This document shows positions 49,664-57,918 of a stretch of 57,918 nucleotides of DNA, piece by piece. The notes beneath the pieces were generated by a model that had not been told where the DNA came from, searched no databases, and saw nothing but the letters and a program-made list of their open reading frames with translations. Every line of letters starts with the position of its first letter. The first letter of the stretch is position 1. The stretch comes from an uncultured Mycoplasmatota bacterium (GTDB lineage: Bacteria; Bacillota_I; Bacilli_A; RF39; UBA660), in the NCBI GenBank assembly GCA_948434005.1, contig CAOJEH010000009.1, positions 1 to 57,918 of the forward strand, in the 5' to 3' direction. The position numbers and the translations under genes are program-made.

Positions 49664-50067
49664 ATAAGTTCCTTTCTAAATACATCTGTTTCTCTAATAC
49701 TAAATCCAAGGTTTTTATATAATTTATGTGCTTCTACTCTAGAACTATTAGAAGTTAATTCGAGATATTTTATACTCTCTTCTTTGCATATATTAAATAC
49801 TTCGTTAAATATTTTAGAGGCAATACCTTTATTTCTATATTCTTTTAATACACATACATAATTTATATGTGCATAATAACAATTTTCTATAACGTTATAT
49901 AACTTATTTATAATAGTATATCCTACTATTTCATTATTAAATACCGCTACTAATTCTATATTACCATTAGTAGTTAATCCACATCTTTTAACTTCGTAGA
50001 CTTCGTTTAATAAATTATTCAGTGATTCTAAATCATCATTTTTAAATTCTCTTATAATAACTTCCAC
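49660..50067 (-). CDS. GNAT family N-acetyltransferase
   Basis: 135 aa with INYVCVLKEYRNKGIASKIFNEVF, the acetyl-CoA-binding segment (RNKGIA), and KLYKNLGFSIRETDVFRKEL at the end. Substrate unknown. Start codon GTG at 50067 after GGTGATA. Overlaps pdp by 4 bp, so cotranscribed with it. Confidence 0.9.
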   Translation of the reverse strand: MEVIIREFKNDDLESLNNLLNEVYEVKRCGLTTNGNIELVAVFNNEIVGYTIINKLYNVIENCYYAHINYVCVLKEYRNKGIASKIFNEVFNICKEESIKYLELTSNSSRVEAHKLYKNLGFSIRETDVFRKELI

Positions 50068-50085
50068 ACTATCACCTGTCTTACT

Positions 50086-51141
50086 TTACTGATTTATATT
50101 ATTTTGATTATTAGTGGTATTTATTTGATTAGTTTCCTCTTTAGTAATATTTTGGGTATTATTCATGCTGTCTTGTCTACTATACATATTTGTTAGTGAT
50201 GGTCCACTTTGTTCTTGTGGTAAGTTATTTATAACATTATTTTTTTCGATATTAGGAGACTGTTCTAAATTACTATTAATAGTTTGTACATTATTTATAT
50301 CATTATTATTTTCATTTATAGTATTCATATTCAATTTTTCTATATTACTATTAGTAGTATCAGATGAAGTCCCAGTATTTTTCTTCTTTCTACTATTTAT
50401 AATAGCTATAACAACTATTATAATTATTAATATAAGTGCTACTGATACAATGATTATATTATTTCTATTATACAAACTAAACTCAAATTCTATATTAGAT
50501 GCTTCATTACTTGTTAAAGACCAAACCAACTCTTTATTATCATTGCTTATTTGAGTAGCATTATTACTTATAGCTGAATATGGTAGATTCACTTTAAAAC
50601 TTAAATCTAAGTTACTTGCACTATTTGTAAGTGAGTTAGTAAGTTCATCCCAATCACCTGTATTTTCACTACTATCTGTACTATAATCAGTTGTATTATC
50701 TTCTGTTGTAGTAGTACTATTTAAATCACTATCAGCTGAATCAAATTTTAAATTAGCTTTATATGTATTTTTAAAAATACCTTTTTTTAATGTAAATATT
50801 TTATTTTCTTTTTTACTATTTTTAGTTGCATTAGTTAAATTATAAATAGTATCTTCATTGGAACTTACTTCATCAATATTTGAAACATTAATTCTAATAG
50901 TATAACCTTTCATATTATCTTTACTATAATTTTCAATAGTAAATCCCTGTTTTTCTAACTCTTTTTTATCTGATTCCTTATATATTTCTTGGTCACCAAA
51001 TACACTAGTATCTACTGCATATATTATAGAAAAATCCATTGATTTATCTTTTTTAATATCCATTACGGCATTATATTTAACACATCCTGTTAATAAAAAT
51101 AAGCCTCCTATCATTATTATTATTTTTAAACTTCTTTTCAT
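50086..51141 (-). CDS. lipoprotein with C-terminal membrane segment
   Basis: 351 aa. Lipobox LLTGC at residues 16-20 (MKRSLKIIIMIGGLFLLTGC is the signal, cited by its end), then an LppM-like beta domain (VKYNAVMDIKKDKSMDFSI), a Ser/Thr/Asp-rich linker near 150, a membrane helix (IIIVSVALILIIIIVVIAII) near 230-250, and an Asn/Gln-rich cytoplasmic tail. So it is anchored twice, at both ends of the extracellular domain. Function unknown. The promoter overlaps a perfect palindrome (51181-51200). Confidence 0.78.
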   Translation of the reverse strand: MKRSLKIIIMIGGLFLLTGCVKYNAVMDIKKDKSMDFSIIYAVDTSVFGDQEIYKESDKKELEKQGFTIENYSKDNMKGYTIRINVSNIDEVSSNEDTIYNLTNATKNSKKENKIFTLKKGIFKNTYKANLKFDSADSDLNSTTTTEDNTTDYSTDSSENTGDWDELTNSLTNSASNLDLSFKVNLPYSAISNNATQISNDNKELVWSLTSNEASNIEFEFSLYNRNNIIIVSVALILIIIIVVIAIINSRKKKNTGTSSDTTNSNIEKLNMNTINENNNDINNVQTINSNLEQSPNIEKNNVINNLPQEQSGPSLTNMYSRQDSMNNTQNITKEETNQINTTNNQNNINQ

Positions 51142-51169
51142 AACTATACCTCTTCTATTTTACATTTAT

Positions 51170-51200
51170 ATTATAAGATATATTTACTATATAGTAAATA
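51170..51200 (-). promoter_or_regulatory. lipoprotein promoter overlapped by 20-bp palindrome
   Basis: On the minus strand TTTACT (51193-51198), 17 bp, TATAAT (51170-51175). The perfect palindrome TATTTACTATATAGTAAATA (51181-51200) covers the -35 and half the spacer; it could be the operator of the adjacent XRE regulator. Confidence 0.6.
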
Positions 51201-51201
51201 A

Positions 51202-51233
51202 AAAATGAGAAAGATTTTATTCTATCTCATTTT
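51202..51233 (-). terminator. terminator of XRE regulator gene
   Basis: Stem AAAATGAGA/TCTCATTTT (51202-51210 with 51225-51233) including the stop codon, then T6 on the minus strand. Confidence 0.8.
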
Positions 51234-51575
51234 TAAATCAATTAACTCTACTGTTCTTTTAGGTTCTTCAATTACTTTTTTATGCAAATTTCTGTATTTT
51301 CTAATTTCGTTTATAAATTCTAATTCTTCCTTAGCTACATACATTCCATAGTTTTTATCATTATCGGCCACTACATATTCATCATTACCTATAAAGTAAT
51401 TTATATCTACTTTAAAAACATTTGCAAGTGCTGCTAAAGTCTCAAGGGTTGGGATTCTTGTTTCTTTTTCATAGCAGCAAATACTTACTTTTGTTACATT
51501 TATCAACTTGCCTAATTCTTCTTGTGTGAGGTTATTTTCTTTTCGTAAGGATTTTATCCTTTGACCTAAAAGCAT
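51222..51575 (-). CDS. XRE-family transcriptional regulator
   Basis: 117 aa. N-terminal helix-turn-helix LGQRIKSLRKENNLTQEELGKLINV..ISICCYEKETRIPTLETLAALANVFKV (recognition around residues 15-55, cited as LTQEELGKLI and VSICCYEKE). The C-terminal half is helical and charged with no sensor domain known to me. SD GGTGATGG before the ATG. Candidate regulator of the neighbouring lipoprotein gene or of itself. Confidence 0.92.
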   Translation of the reverse strand: MLLGQRIKSLRKENNLTQEELGKLINVTKVSICCYEKETRIPTLETLAALANVFKVDINYFIGNDEYVVADNDKNYGMYVAKEELEFINEIRKYRNLHKKVIEEPKRTVELIDLKMR

Positions 51576-51668
51576 ACCATCACCTCTTTATATAATAGTT
51601 TTTCTTAAAAACATTATAATTATTCAAAAAGGTATTTTGGTTAAAGTTAATTAATAATAAACTTTTAA

Positions 51669-52013
51669 TTATTCTTCTTCAGAATTTGCTTCTTCTTTTT
51701 TTGAGGTTAAAAAGGTTACTTTTTCAGCGATAACTTCTATTATAGTTCTTTTATCGCCATTATTTTCTACTAATCTAGATTGTACTCTTCCTTTAACTCC
51801 TAATATATCGCCTTTATGACAATACTCTGAAGTATTTTGCGCTATATTATCAAATAGAGTACATTCTATAAAATCTGTATCATAGGTGCCATTCATATTC
51901 TTGAAACTTCTTGGTATTGCAAGAACCAAACTAGCTACTTGTTTTCCCTTTTCAGATTTATTTACTTGTACGTCCTTAGTAAGTCTACCTACTAGGACTA
52001 TCTGATTCAGCAT
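51669..52013 (-). CDS. ssb: single-stranded DNA-binding protein
   Basis: OB-fold protein that binds single-stranded DNA. 114 aa: MLNQIVLVGRLTKDVQV, IPRSFKNMNGTYDTDFIECTLF and GVKGRVQSR are SSB marks. The tail is acidic (EEANSEEE) but lacks the DDDIPF-type end, so it resembles a secondary, competence- or element-type SSB. SD GGAGAGATA before the ATG. Monocistronic. Confidence 0.93.
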   Translation of the reverse strand: MLNQIVLVGRLTKDVQVNKSEKGKQVASLVLAIPRSFKNMNGTYDTDFIECTLFDNIAQNTSEYCHKGDILGVKGRVQSRLVENNGDKRTIIEVIAEKVTFLTSKKEEANSEEE

Positions 52014-52099
52014 ATTATCTCTCCTTTCTTTCGATAATACTAACTTATATTTTTTTATTATTCAAATCACTATTTTTATATATTACTTAGTATTTTTAA

Positions 52100-52130
52100 C
52101 GAAAAAAAAGAAATTCAATTACTGAATTTT
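52100..52130 (-). terminator. terminator of suf operon
   Basis: Stem AAATTCA/TGAATTT (52111-52117 with 52123-52129), 5-nt loop, T8 after a C on the minus strand. Confidence 0.85.
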
Positions 52131-52167
52131 CCTATTCTGATTTATTAATTATTTATAAAAATTAAAT

Positions 52168-53490
52168 TTATAAGTTTCTTTTGATTAATCCATTTAATTC
52201 AACTGCATATTCCATAGGTAGTTCTTCTCTAAACTTATCTAAGAAACCTAATACTATTAATTCTGTTGCTCTTTCTTTAGAAATACCTCTACTCATTAAA
52301 TAGAAAAGTGTATCATCATTTATTTTTGATACTGTAGCTTCATGTTCAATATTACTCTCTTTATTACTACATATATTTACTGGAATTGTATCAGTTTTTG
52401 ATTTATCATCAAGTAACAATGTATCACATTTTACAAAAGCTTCACTATTAATTGCAGTTTTTTTAATATCAATCTTACCTCTATATGTTGCATTACCACC
52501 ATTTTGAGAAATGCTTTTTGAAATAATGTTACTTCTAGTATTTTTACCTAAATGAATCATTCTAGCACCACTATCTTGATTTTGATTAGATGATGCGACA
52601 CTTATAGTAACACATGTACCATTTGAATTGTCCCCCTTTAGTATACAACAAGGATACTTCATAGTTACTTTAGAACCAATATTTCCATCAATCCACTCCA
52701 TAGTACCACCTTCATCAACTAAAGCCCTTTTAGTAACTAAATTATATACATTAGTTGCCCAATTTTGAATAGTTGAATATCTACATTTACTATTTTTTCC
52801 AACATAGATTTCAACTACAGCGGCATGAAGTGATGATTCACTATAAGTAGGTGCGGTACAGCCTTCTACATAATGAAGATCAGAATTATCATCTACAATT
52901 ATTAAAGTTCTTTCAAATTGACCCATATTTTTACTATTTATTCTAAAATAACTTTGAAGTGGTCTATCTAGTGTTGTATTCTTAGGAACGTAAATAAAAC
53001 TTCCACCACTAAAAACAGCTGAATTAAGTGCCGAAAACTTATTCTCATTAGAATTAACTATTTTACCAAAATATTTTTTAACTAACTCAGGATATTTTTT
53101 CATAGCAACTTCTATTGATGTAAAAATAACTTTTTTCTTCTCTAGTTCTTCTAGCATACTATGGTATATTACTTCGCTTTCATATTGAACACCCATCCCA
53201 CCAAGATGTTGTTCACTTTCTAATACTCCTAAATCCTCTAATTCATCTTTTACTGGCTTTAAAACGTTATTCCAATCATTTTCGATTTTCTTATCTATTT
53301 CGTTTGATTTATAATATATTATTTTATTAAAATCTATCGCTATTTTTGGACCAAATGAAGGCATACTTTGATTAACAAATGAATTATAACCCCTTATTCT
53401 AAAGTCTTTAATCCATTCATCTTCATTTTTAATTTTAGATATTTTTTCTATATTTTCCTTGCTTAATCCTATTATCTCCACTTTTATCAC
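52168..53490 (-). CDS. sufB: Fe-S cluster assembly scaffold SufB
   Basis: Scaffold subunit of the SufBCD complex. 440 aa with FSALNSAVFSGGSFIYVPKN, VEGCTAPTYSESSLHAAVVEIYV and LGKNTRSNIISKSIS, all SufB marks, and a C-terminal FYLMSRGISKERATELIVLGF. Start may be GTG at 53490 or the GTG three codons later, since GGTGAT overlaps the first. Last gene of the operon, after an unknown gene instead of sufU, and followed by a terminator. Confidence 0.96.
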   Translation of the reverse strand: MIKVEIIGLSKENIEKISKIKNEDEWIKDFRIRGYNSFVNQSMPSFGPKIAIDFNKIIYYKSNEIDKKIENDWNNVLKPVKDELEDLGVLESEQHLGGMGVQYESEVIYHSMLEELEKKKVIFTSIEVAMKKYPELVKKYFGKIVNSNENKFSALNSAVFSGGSFIYVPKNTTLDRPLQSYFRINSKNMGQFERTLIIVDDNSDLHYVEGCTAPTYSESSLHAAVVEIYVGKNSKCRYSTIQNWATNVYNLVTKRALVDEGGTMEWIDGNIGSKVTMKYPCCILKGDNSNGTCVTISVASSNQNQDSGARMIHLGKNTRSNIISKSISQNGGNATYRGKIDIKKTAINSEAFVKCDTLLLDDKSKTDTIPVNICSNKESNIEHEATVSKINDDTLFYLMSRGISKERATELIVLGFLDKFREELPMEYAVELNGLIKRNL

Positions 53491-53496
53491 CGATTT

Positions 53497-54045
53497 CTAA
53501 ATAGTGCCTTTTGCTAACTTTTTGTGTTTGTTAAGCTGTTCTAATTTTTGTTTAAAATGGCAATTTTTATCCCAATCTCTATGTGCCATTCTTCTCAATT
53601 TTAGCCCCTTAATTCCGTTAATTCCTTTATTACTTAAATTTACTCTGCTTTCTATAATATGAATTCTTTCTTTAAAATAAATATCTGAATTTAATATCCT
53701 ATTTTCTAGTTCTCTAATAGATATTTTGTCCTGTTTTTTAATTTCTTCTATAAAGCTAGATTCCACTTCTACATAACATATTCCTTTTTCATCCATTAAT
53801 TCAGGATTTTTTATTTCACTAAAAGGAATATAATCACCTAAAGTGATGGTACTAGACTTAACTAGAGGAAGGCGCTCATTAATAACTACACCATAGCATT
53901 CATTATTTCTTTTATACACTATAGTCTTTGGCACTAATCTTTCATCTTCTTTTTCTAGTCCCTTTTCTGCATCATAAAATCTAATTTCTGCCATAAATAA
54001 GTTTTTAGTATCCAGCATAATATCTTCTAATTCACTTTTTTTCAT
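53497..54045 (-). CDS. unknown protein inserted in suf operon
   Basis: 182 aa, no family recognised, lies between sufU and sufB with 14-bp overlap to sufU and 6 bp to sufB. Mixed alpha/beta N-terminal domain (MAEIRFYDAEKGLEKEDERLVPKT cited as RFYDAEKG and LVPKTIVYKRN) and a basic C-terminal helical tail (LRRMAHRDW, FKQKLEQLNKHKKLAKG). Two cysteines only. Its place in a conserved machine suggests an accessory role in Fe-S assembly, or simple cotranscription. Confidence 0.8.
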   Translation of the reverse strand: MKKSELEDIMLDTKNLFMAEIRFYDAEKGLEKEDERLVPKTIVYKRNNECYGVVINERLPLVKSSTITLGDYIPFSEIKNPELMDEKGICYVEVESSFIEEIKKQDKISIRELENRILNSDIYFKERIHIIESRVNLSNKGINGIKGLKLRRMAHRDWDKNCHFKQKLEQLNKHKKLAKGTI

Positions 54046-54466
54046 TTCTAATCACCTCTAAAATCTTTTCTACTGCATTGCTAGGAAGTAGGGCACATTT
54101 CTTTCTATTTGGTTGCATACATATATCTTCATACACTATAAGTTCCCCTAATAGGTCCTTATCATAATCTTTTTCATTTATCATATCCTGATAATTTGTA
54201 ATAATTTTTTCTGCTTCATCTAAAGTTTTGCCTATAAGACTTTTTATAATTATACTAGTTGCTGATGTACATATAGCACATGCTTCTCCATCAAATAAAA
54301 TATCTTTAATTACTCCATTTTCTGCTTTCATCATCATATCTATATTATCTATACATGATTCATTATTAGTATTTTTTAATATATATGAATCATCTTTTTT
54401 TAATCCTTTATTTATAGGATTTTGATAATTATCTAGAATTATTGCTCTTTTTATTTCTTTATCCAC
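54032..54466 (-). CDS. sufU: SufU zinc-dependent sulfurtransferase
   Basis: Accepts persulfide sulfur from SufS. 144 aa: Cys in NNESCIDNIDM (near 38), GEACAICTSATS (near 64-67) and KKCALLPSNAVEKIL (near 128) form the zinc/persulfide site. Asp in IDM replaces the usual D ligand region. GTG start overlapping the sufS stop (TAGTG). Order sufC-D-S-U-x-B matches Gram-positive operons except for the inserted gene. Confidence 0.93.
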   Translation of the reverse strand: MDKEIKRAIILDNYQNPINKGLKKDDSYILKNTNNESCIDNIDMMMKAENGVIKDILFDGEACAICTSATSIIIKSLIGKTLDEAEKIITNYQDMINEKDYDKDLLGELIVYEDICMQPNRKKCALLPSNAVEKILEVIRNEKK

Positions 54467-55662
54467 TATATCACCACTTTAAATATATCTTTACTATTTT
54501 TTAAGGCTTTAACTAATACATCAATTTCTTCTTTAGTATTATATAAACATAAGCTAACTCTACATGTATTCTTTATTTCTAAATCATCTTTTAATATCTT
54601 AGCACAATGATTTCCTGCTCGTATTGCAATATTATAATGATTTAAATATACAGAAGTATCTTGACTAAATACGCCTTCTACATTGAAAGCTAAAATACCA
54701 CTTTTACTATTTTTATTGTATAAAATTATATTTGGTATTTTAGATAACTCTTCTACCATATACTCTTTTAATTTTAACTCATAGTCATGTATTTTTTCAA
54801 TACCAATACTTTTAATAAACTTTATAGCTTCTCCTAAACCTATAACCTCTGCGATTGGTGGAGTTCCTGCTTCAAATTTAATAGGTGTTGTTTTTAATAT
54901 ATAATCACCATTTGATTCAAAGCTTTGATTCATTCCGCCTCCATACTTAAGAGGATCAGTTTTTTCTAATAAGTCTTTTTTTCCATATAATATTCCTACT
55001 CCAGTAGGTCCCATCATCTTATGCCCAGAAAAAGCTAAAAATGAAATATTAGATTTTTCTACATCTATTTTATAATGAGATATACTTTGGGCAGCATCAA
55101 CTACAAAATAAATGTTTTTACTCTTACAGATTTTTCCTATTTCATCTATATTTCTAACATCTCCTATAACATTAGAAATATGTGCGACTGATATTACTTT
55201 GGTTTTATCTGTAATAGTTTTTTCTATATTATCTATAGTTAATTCATGATTTTCATCTAGAGGAATATATTTAACCTTAATTCCTATTTCTTTTTCTAAC
55301 ACTAACCAAGGGAGTACATTAGATGCATGTTCTGCTTTATTAATTAAAACTTCATCATCTTTTTTTAAGTATTTTTTAAAGAACCCAAACGCTACTAAAT
55401 TGATTGATTCTGTTGCACCACTTGTATAAACTATTTCTCTTATATCTTTTGCATTAATGAAATCTTTTACAATTTCTCTTACTTTATCATAGACTTCATT
55501 TGTTTTCATTGCGTTATCATAATCGCCTCTATGTATATTAGAAGTATATTTAGTGTAATAATTTACCATTTCATTAACAACACAGTTTGGTTTAAGTGTT
55601 GTCGCACCATTATCGAAATAAATTACCCCATCTTTTAAAATTGGGAAATCATCTCTATTCAT
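54466..55662 (-). CDS. sufS: cysteine desulfurase SufS
   Basis: PLP enzyme that takes sulfur from cysteine. 398 aa with YFDNGATTLKP, YTSGATESIN, the PLP-Lys in SGHKMMGPTG and the active Cys in AGNHCAKIL. SD GAAGGTGA before the ATG. Directly overlaps sufU, its acceptor. The normal ligand residues for PLP (Asp in DAAQS, His in AEHASN) are visible. Confidence 0.96.
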   Translation of the reverse strand: MNRDDFPILKDGVIYFDNGATTLKPNCVVNEMVNYYTKYTSNIHRGDYDNAMKTNEVYDKVREIVKDFINAKDIREIVYTSGATESINLVAFGFFKKYLKKDDEVLINKAEHASNVLPWLVLEKEIGIKVKYIPLDENHELTIDNIEKTITDKTKVISVAHISNVIGDVRNIDEIGKICKSKNIYFVVDAAQSISHYKIDVEKSNISFLAFSGHKMMGPTGVGILYGKKDLLEKTDPLKYGGGMNQSFESNGDYILKTTPIKFEAGTPPIAEVIGLGEAIKFIKSIGIEKIHDYELKLKEYMVEELSKIPNIILYNKNSKSGILAFNVEGVFSQDTSVYLNHYNIAIRAGNHCAKILKDDLEIKNTCRVSLCLYNTKEEIDVLVKALKNSKDIFKVVI

Positions 55663-55673
55663 ATTATCACCTT

Positions 55674-56294
55674 CTATATATTTTCTATTTTATTTTTAAA
55701 CTTAATTAACTCTTCACTATCCTCACTATCATTTACTAATAATGAATATATTAATAACTTAGTAGAAATATCCCTACTTATTCCTCTACTCATAAGATAA
55801 AATAATATATCTTCTCTAAATTTACCAATATATGCAGAGTGAGATGATGATACATCATAGTTATCTATTAAAAGTATAGGTAATATTGTACTATCTCCAT
55901 CAGATATGTTAATTATTTGATTTTCTTGATTACAAGTACAATTTTTTATATTCTTTTTTACTATACCAGATATATCAAAATGTAGTTTATTATTTAAAAT
56001 ATTTACTCCATGATTATAAATATTACTAATAGTATTTTTTCTATTATGATTGACTTCTATTTTAAATGAATTATCTTTATAACTAATAGTACTATAATGA
56101 TATTCTACTTCTGCACCTTCGGTATTTATATTAATAATTACTTTAGCATTACTATCTACATTATAATGATATATTTTTAATAATACTTTTTCTTCTATAT
56201 TATAGATTCTTTCTGTATCATCTTCATCATATATATATATTTCTTTTGAAGAGGTAATAGTTATTTTTTTACTATCTATATCTATTTTATTCAT
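55674..56294 (-). CDS. sufD: SufD-like protein, short form
   Basis: SufB paralogue that completes the SufBC2D complex. Only 206 aa against about 400-430 for usual SufD: the long N-terminal region is reduced. The C-terminal half keeps SSHSAYIGKFREDILFYLMSRGIS, where the conserved His and the SufC-contacting helix lie. Beta-helix strands from residue 30. Overlaps the sufC stop by 8 bp; SD GAGGAAAG. It may be a minimal SufD or a divergent partner. Confidence 0.85.
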   Translation of the reverse strand: MNKIDIDSKKITITSSKEIYIYDEDDTERIYNIEEKVLLKIYHYNVDSNAKVIININTEGAEVEYHYSTISYKDNSFKIEVNHNRKNTISNIYNHGVNILNNKLHFDISGIVKKNIKNCTCNQENQIINISDGDSTILPILLIDNYDVSSSHSAYIGKFREDILFYLMSRGISRDISTKLLIYSLLVNDSEDSEELIKFKNKIENI

Positions 56295-57051
56295 TAGAAC
56301 TCTTTCCTCTTACTTCATTTATACTATTATATCCTTCTTTTTCTGTTGTGAATGCTAAATCTATATCACCTGTTTTTTTAATTTTACCATCTGTCATTAT
56401 ATGTACATAGTCTGGTTTTATATATTCTAATATTCTTGGATAGTGCGTAATTATAAGAAGAGATGTATCTTTATTATCTTTTAAATAATCGTTTATATTA
56501 CTGCATACTATCTTTAAACTATCTACATCTAGACCAGAATCTATTTCGTCTAGAATAATAAACTTAGGTTTTAACATTTTTAATTGGAGGATTTCATTTT
56601 TCTTCTTCTCTCCTCCTGAAAAACCTTTATTTAGAGAACGATGTATCATATCTTCACTTAACTCTAAATCATTAAGACATTTATCTATACCTTTTATAAA
56701 GTCAAAATAGTTTATACGTTCTTTAGTTATCTCTGTCGTTGCAGTTTTTAAAAATTCACTATTAGTTACACCATCTACTACTGTAGGATCTTGCATTGCT
56801 AAAAATATACCTAACTTTGCTCGCTCATCTACTTCTAAATCAATTATAGATTTATTATTAAATAGTATATCGCCTTTAGTTAATTCATATTTATAATTAC
56901 CCATTATTACTTTTGATAGTGTAGATTTACCAGTACCATTTGGACCCATAATAGCATGTACTTCTCCATCATTTATTTTTAATGATAAATCTTTTATAAT
57001 TTCTTTTTTACTATCTTTAGTTATGACAGTTATTTTATTTATATCTAACAT
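56287..57051 (-). CDS. sufC: SufC ABC ATPase of Fe-S assembly
   Basis: ATPase subunit of SufBCD. 254 aa from the ATG at 57051 (GGAGATG before it): Walker A GPNGTGKST, Q-loop FLAMQDPTVVDGV, signature SGGEKKKNE, Walker B FIILDEIDSGLD and switch His in ITHYPR. The SufC-type signature with KKKNE is diagnostic. First gene of the operon. A TATAAT-like promoter is likely in 57052-57120 but not assigned. Confidence 0.96.
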   Translation of the reverse strand: MLDINKITVITKDSKKEIIKDLSLKINDGEVHAIMGPNGTGKSTLSKVIMGNYKYELTKGDILFNNKSIIDLEVDERAKLGIFLAMQDPTVVDGVTNSEFLKTATTEITKERINYFDFIKGIDKCLNDLELSEDMIHRSLNKGFSGGEKKKNEILQLKMLKPKFIILDEIDSGLDVDSLKIVCSNINDYLKDNKDTSLLIITHYPRILEYIKPDYVHIMTDGKIKKTGDIDLAFTTEKEGYNSINEVRGKSSNE

Positions 57052-57147
57052 ATAAATCATCTCCATTTATATTTTATATGACTATTATTAAAAAAATTGT
57101 TAGTTTTTGAAACAGTTATATTCTATCACAGTTTTAGCTTTTTTTAA

Positions 57148-57171
57148 AGAAAAAGAACACCTTTGTGTTCC
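57148..57171 (-). terminator. terminator of coiled-coil gene
   Basis: Stem GAACAC/GTGTTC (57155-57160 with 57165-57170), loop of four, followed by TTTTTC on the minus strand. Confidence 0.85.
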
Positions 57172-57172
57172 A

Positions 57173-57918
57173 TTAAGCAACTTTACTTTTTGATTTGGCA
57201 TTACCCAAGTAAGTAAAGTCACCATATATTAAATTATCTCCACTATTATTTTCTGCAGGTTGTACTAAAGCATTAGCTTCCATAACAGCGTTATTTAAGT
57301 TAGATAGTCCTGCTACTTGTCCAAGTAACTCTTTAACTTGTCTATCTTTTTCTTTACTTATATCAACTTGTCTTTCTAAAGCCCCTCTTAATTTAATAGA
57401 TTCTCTATTACTTTCGGCAGCTTGATTTTTATATAAAGCTTTTTCTTCTCTTTCTTTAGCAAGTTCTTGTCTTAATGATTTATTTTCTTCATCTTTTGCT
57501 CTAGAATCTTCATTAAGAATTTCTAAATTGGATTCTAAAATACTTATTTTCCCATCACGTTTATCTAATTCTTGCCTTAATTTTCTATTTTCCCCTACTA
57601 TATTTATAATTGTTTGAGTTGCATCTCTAATTACTGGAGTTGAAATATCTTCGTCGTTTAATTTATATATATTTGGAAAATCTATTACTTTTGATTGTTC
57701 TTCATCTTCCTTAGTTTTAATTTCTCCTGGTTCTTTACTTTCGGCAGTGATTTCATCTTCATCTGCTTCAGCTTCCATCTCTTCTTTATCTTCACCTTCG
57801 GCAGTCATTTCATCTTCACCTGCTTCAGCTTCCATCTCTTCTTTATCTTCGCCTTCGGCAGTCATTTCATCTTCATCTGCTTCAGCTTCCATCTCTTCTT
57901 TATCTTCACCTTCGGCAG
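57173..57918 (-). CDS. acidic repeat, coiled-coil protein (5' end outside window)
   Basis: Only the C-terminal about 248 residues are present; the frame is open to the right edge, so the start lies beyond it. The N-terminal visible part is a tandem 19-residue acidic repeat (EMEAEADEDEMTAEGEDKE, at least 2.5 units, 57 bp each), residues about 85-200 are a coiled coil (QELDKRDGKISILESNLEIL, cited as ELDKRDGKI), and the end is Asn/Ser-rich, finishing SKSKVA. No membrane segment seen. Function unknown. Confidence 0.75.
   Translation of the reverse strand, partial: AEGEDKEEMEAEADEDEMTAEGEDKEEMEAEAGEDEMTAEGEDKEEMEAEADEDEITAESKEPGEIKTKEDEEQSKVIDFPNIYKLNDEDISTPVIRDATQTIINIVGENRKLRQELDKRDGKISILESNLEILNEDSRAKDEENKSLRQELAKEREEKALYKNQAAESNRESIKLRGALERQVDISKEKDRQVKELLGQVAGLSNLNNAVMEANALVQPAENNSGDNLIYGDFTYLGNAKSKSKVA

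Noticed and set aside
1-57918. Mycoplasma-type code (TGA as Trp), suggested by the very low GC
   Set aside because: TGA is used as a true stop in ATGA overlaps (scpA/scpB near 25005 and spoVAC/spoVAD near 32572), and Trp is encoded by TGG.

Overview
The window is very AT-rich, single-circular-chromosome-style DNA with tightly packed genes, mostly on the minus strand. It reads with the standard code: TGA is a real stop in ATGA overlaps such as scpA/scpB and spoVAC/spoVAD. A sporulation set (spoVS, sigF, a spoIIAA-like gene, spoVAC-AD-AE, two CotF-like coat genes), a SUF operon, a minimal type VII (WXG100) module and SipW/sortase surface systems point to a spore-forming, low-GC Bacilli/Erysipelotrichia-like gut Firmicute (an RF39/RFN20-type lineage is my guess; the sequence does not prove it). 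No rRNA, transposase, integrase or CRISPR array is visible.

Layout. 0.1-3.6 kb: an unknown gene and a T-box-led dipeptidase-serS operon. 3.6-8.7 kb: spoVS, ldh, a repeat-rich membrane protein, RNA modification genes, cysE. 8.8-9.5 kb: two tandem copies of a small toxin/antisense-RNA locus. 9.5-15.7 kb: spore coat proteins, a Rieske flavoprotein, two MFS exporters, a peptide deformylase. 15.8-23.8 kb: metabolic genes including a 2-hydroxyacid dehydrogenase switched out of frame by a G9 tract. 24-24.4 kb: third toxin locus and tRNA-Leu. 24.4-30.7 kb: scpAB and the WXG100 module. 30.9-34.4 kb: spoVA genes, fourth toxin locus, sigF, spoIIAA. 34.5-42.7 kb: lipid kinase, flavoprotein, and a SipW/TasA-like surface operon with two lectin-like paralogues, one behind a promoter whose spacer contains a G9 tract. 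42.9-51.6 kb: peptidoglycan carboxypeptidases, UV endonuclease, a sortase/thioester-adhesin pair, pdp, a lipoprotein and an XRE regulator. 51.7-57.1 kb: ssb and the suf operon. The right edge cuts a coiled-coil gene.

The most interesting signals are: (1) a family of four very short hydrophobic peptides (25-30 aa), each with a plus-strand promoter, an SD-masking hairpin, a terminator, and a convergent minus-strand promoter plus terminator for an antisense RNA of about 110 nt, which is the architecture of a type I toxin-antitoxin system; (2) two G9 homopolymers, the only ones in the window, one exactly between -35 and -10 of a surface-protein promoter and one near the 5' end of a dehydrogenase gene, both expected to give phase variation; (3) a spoIIAA-sigF pair with no spoIIAB between them; (4) a signal peptidase fused to a large membrane domain beside its presumed substrates.

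How genes may work together: the SipW-type peptidase, DUF5305-like protein and TasA-like protein would build a surface fibre or coat whose lectin-like components vary; the sortase and thioester-domain protein are a separate covalent surface display pair. All functions are read from motifs and context only; no database search was run.
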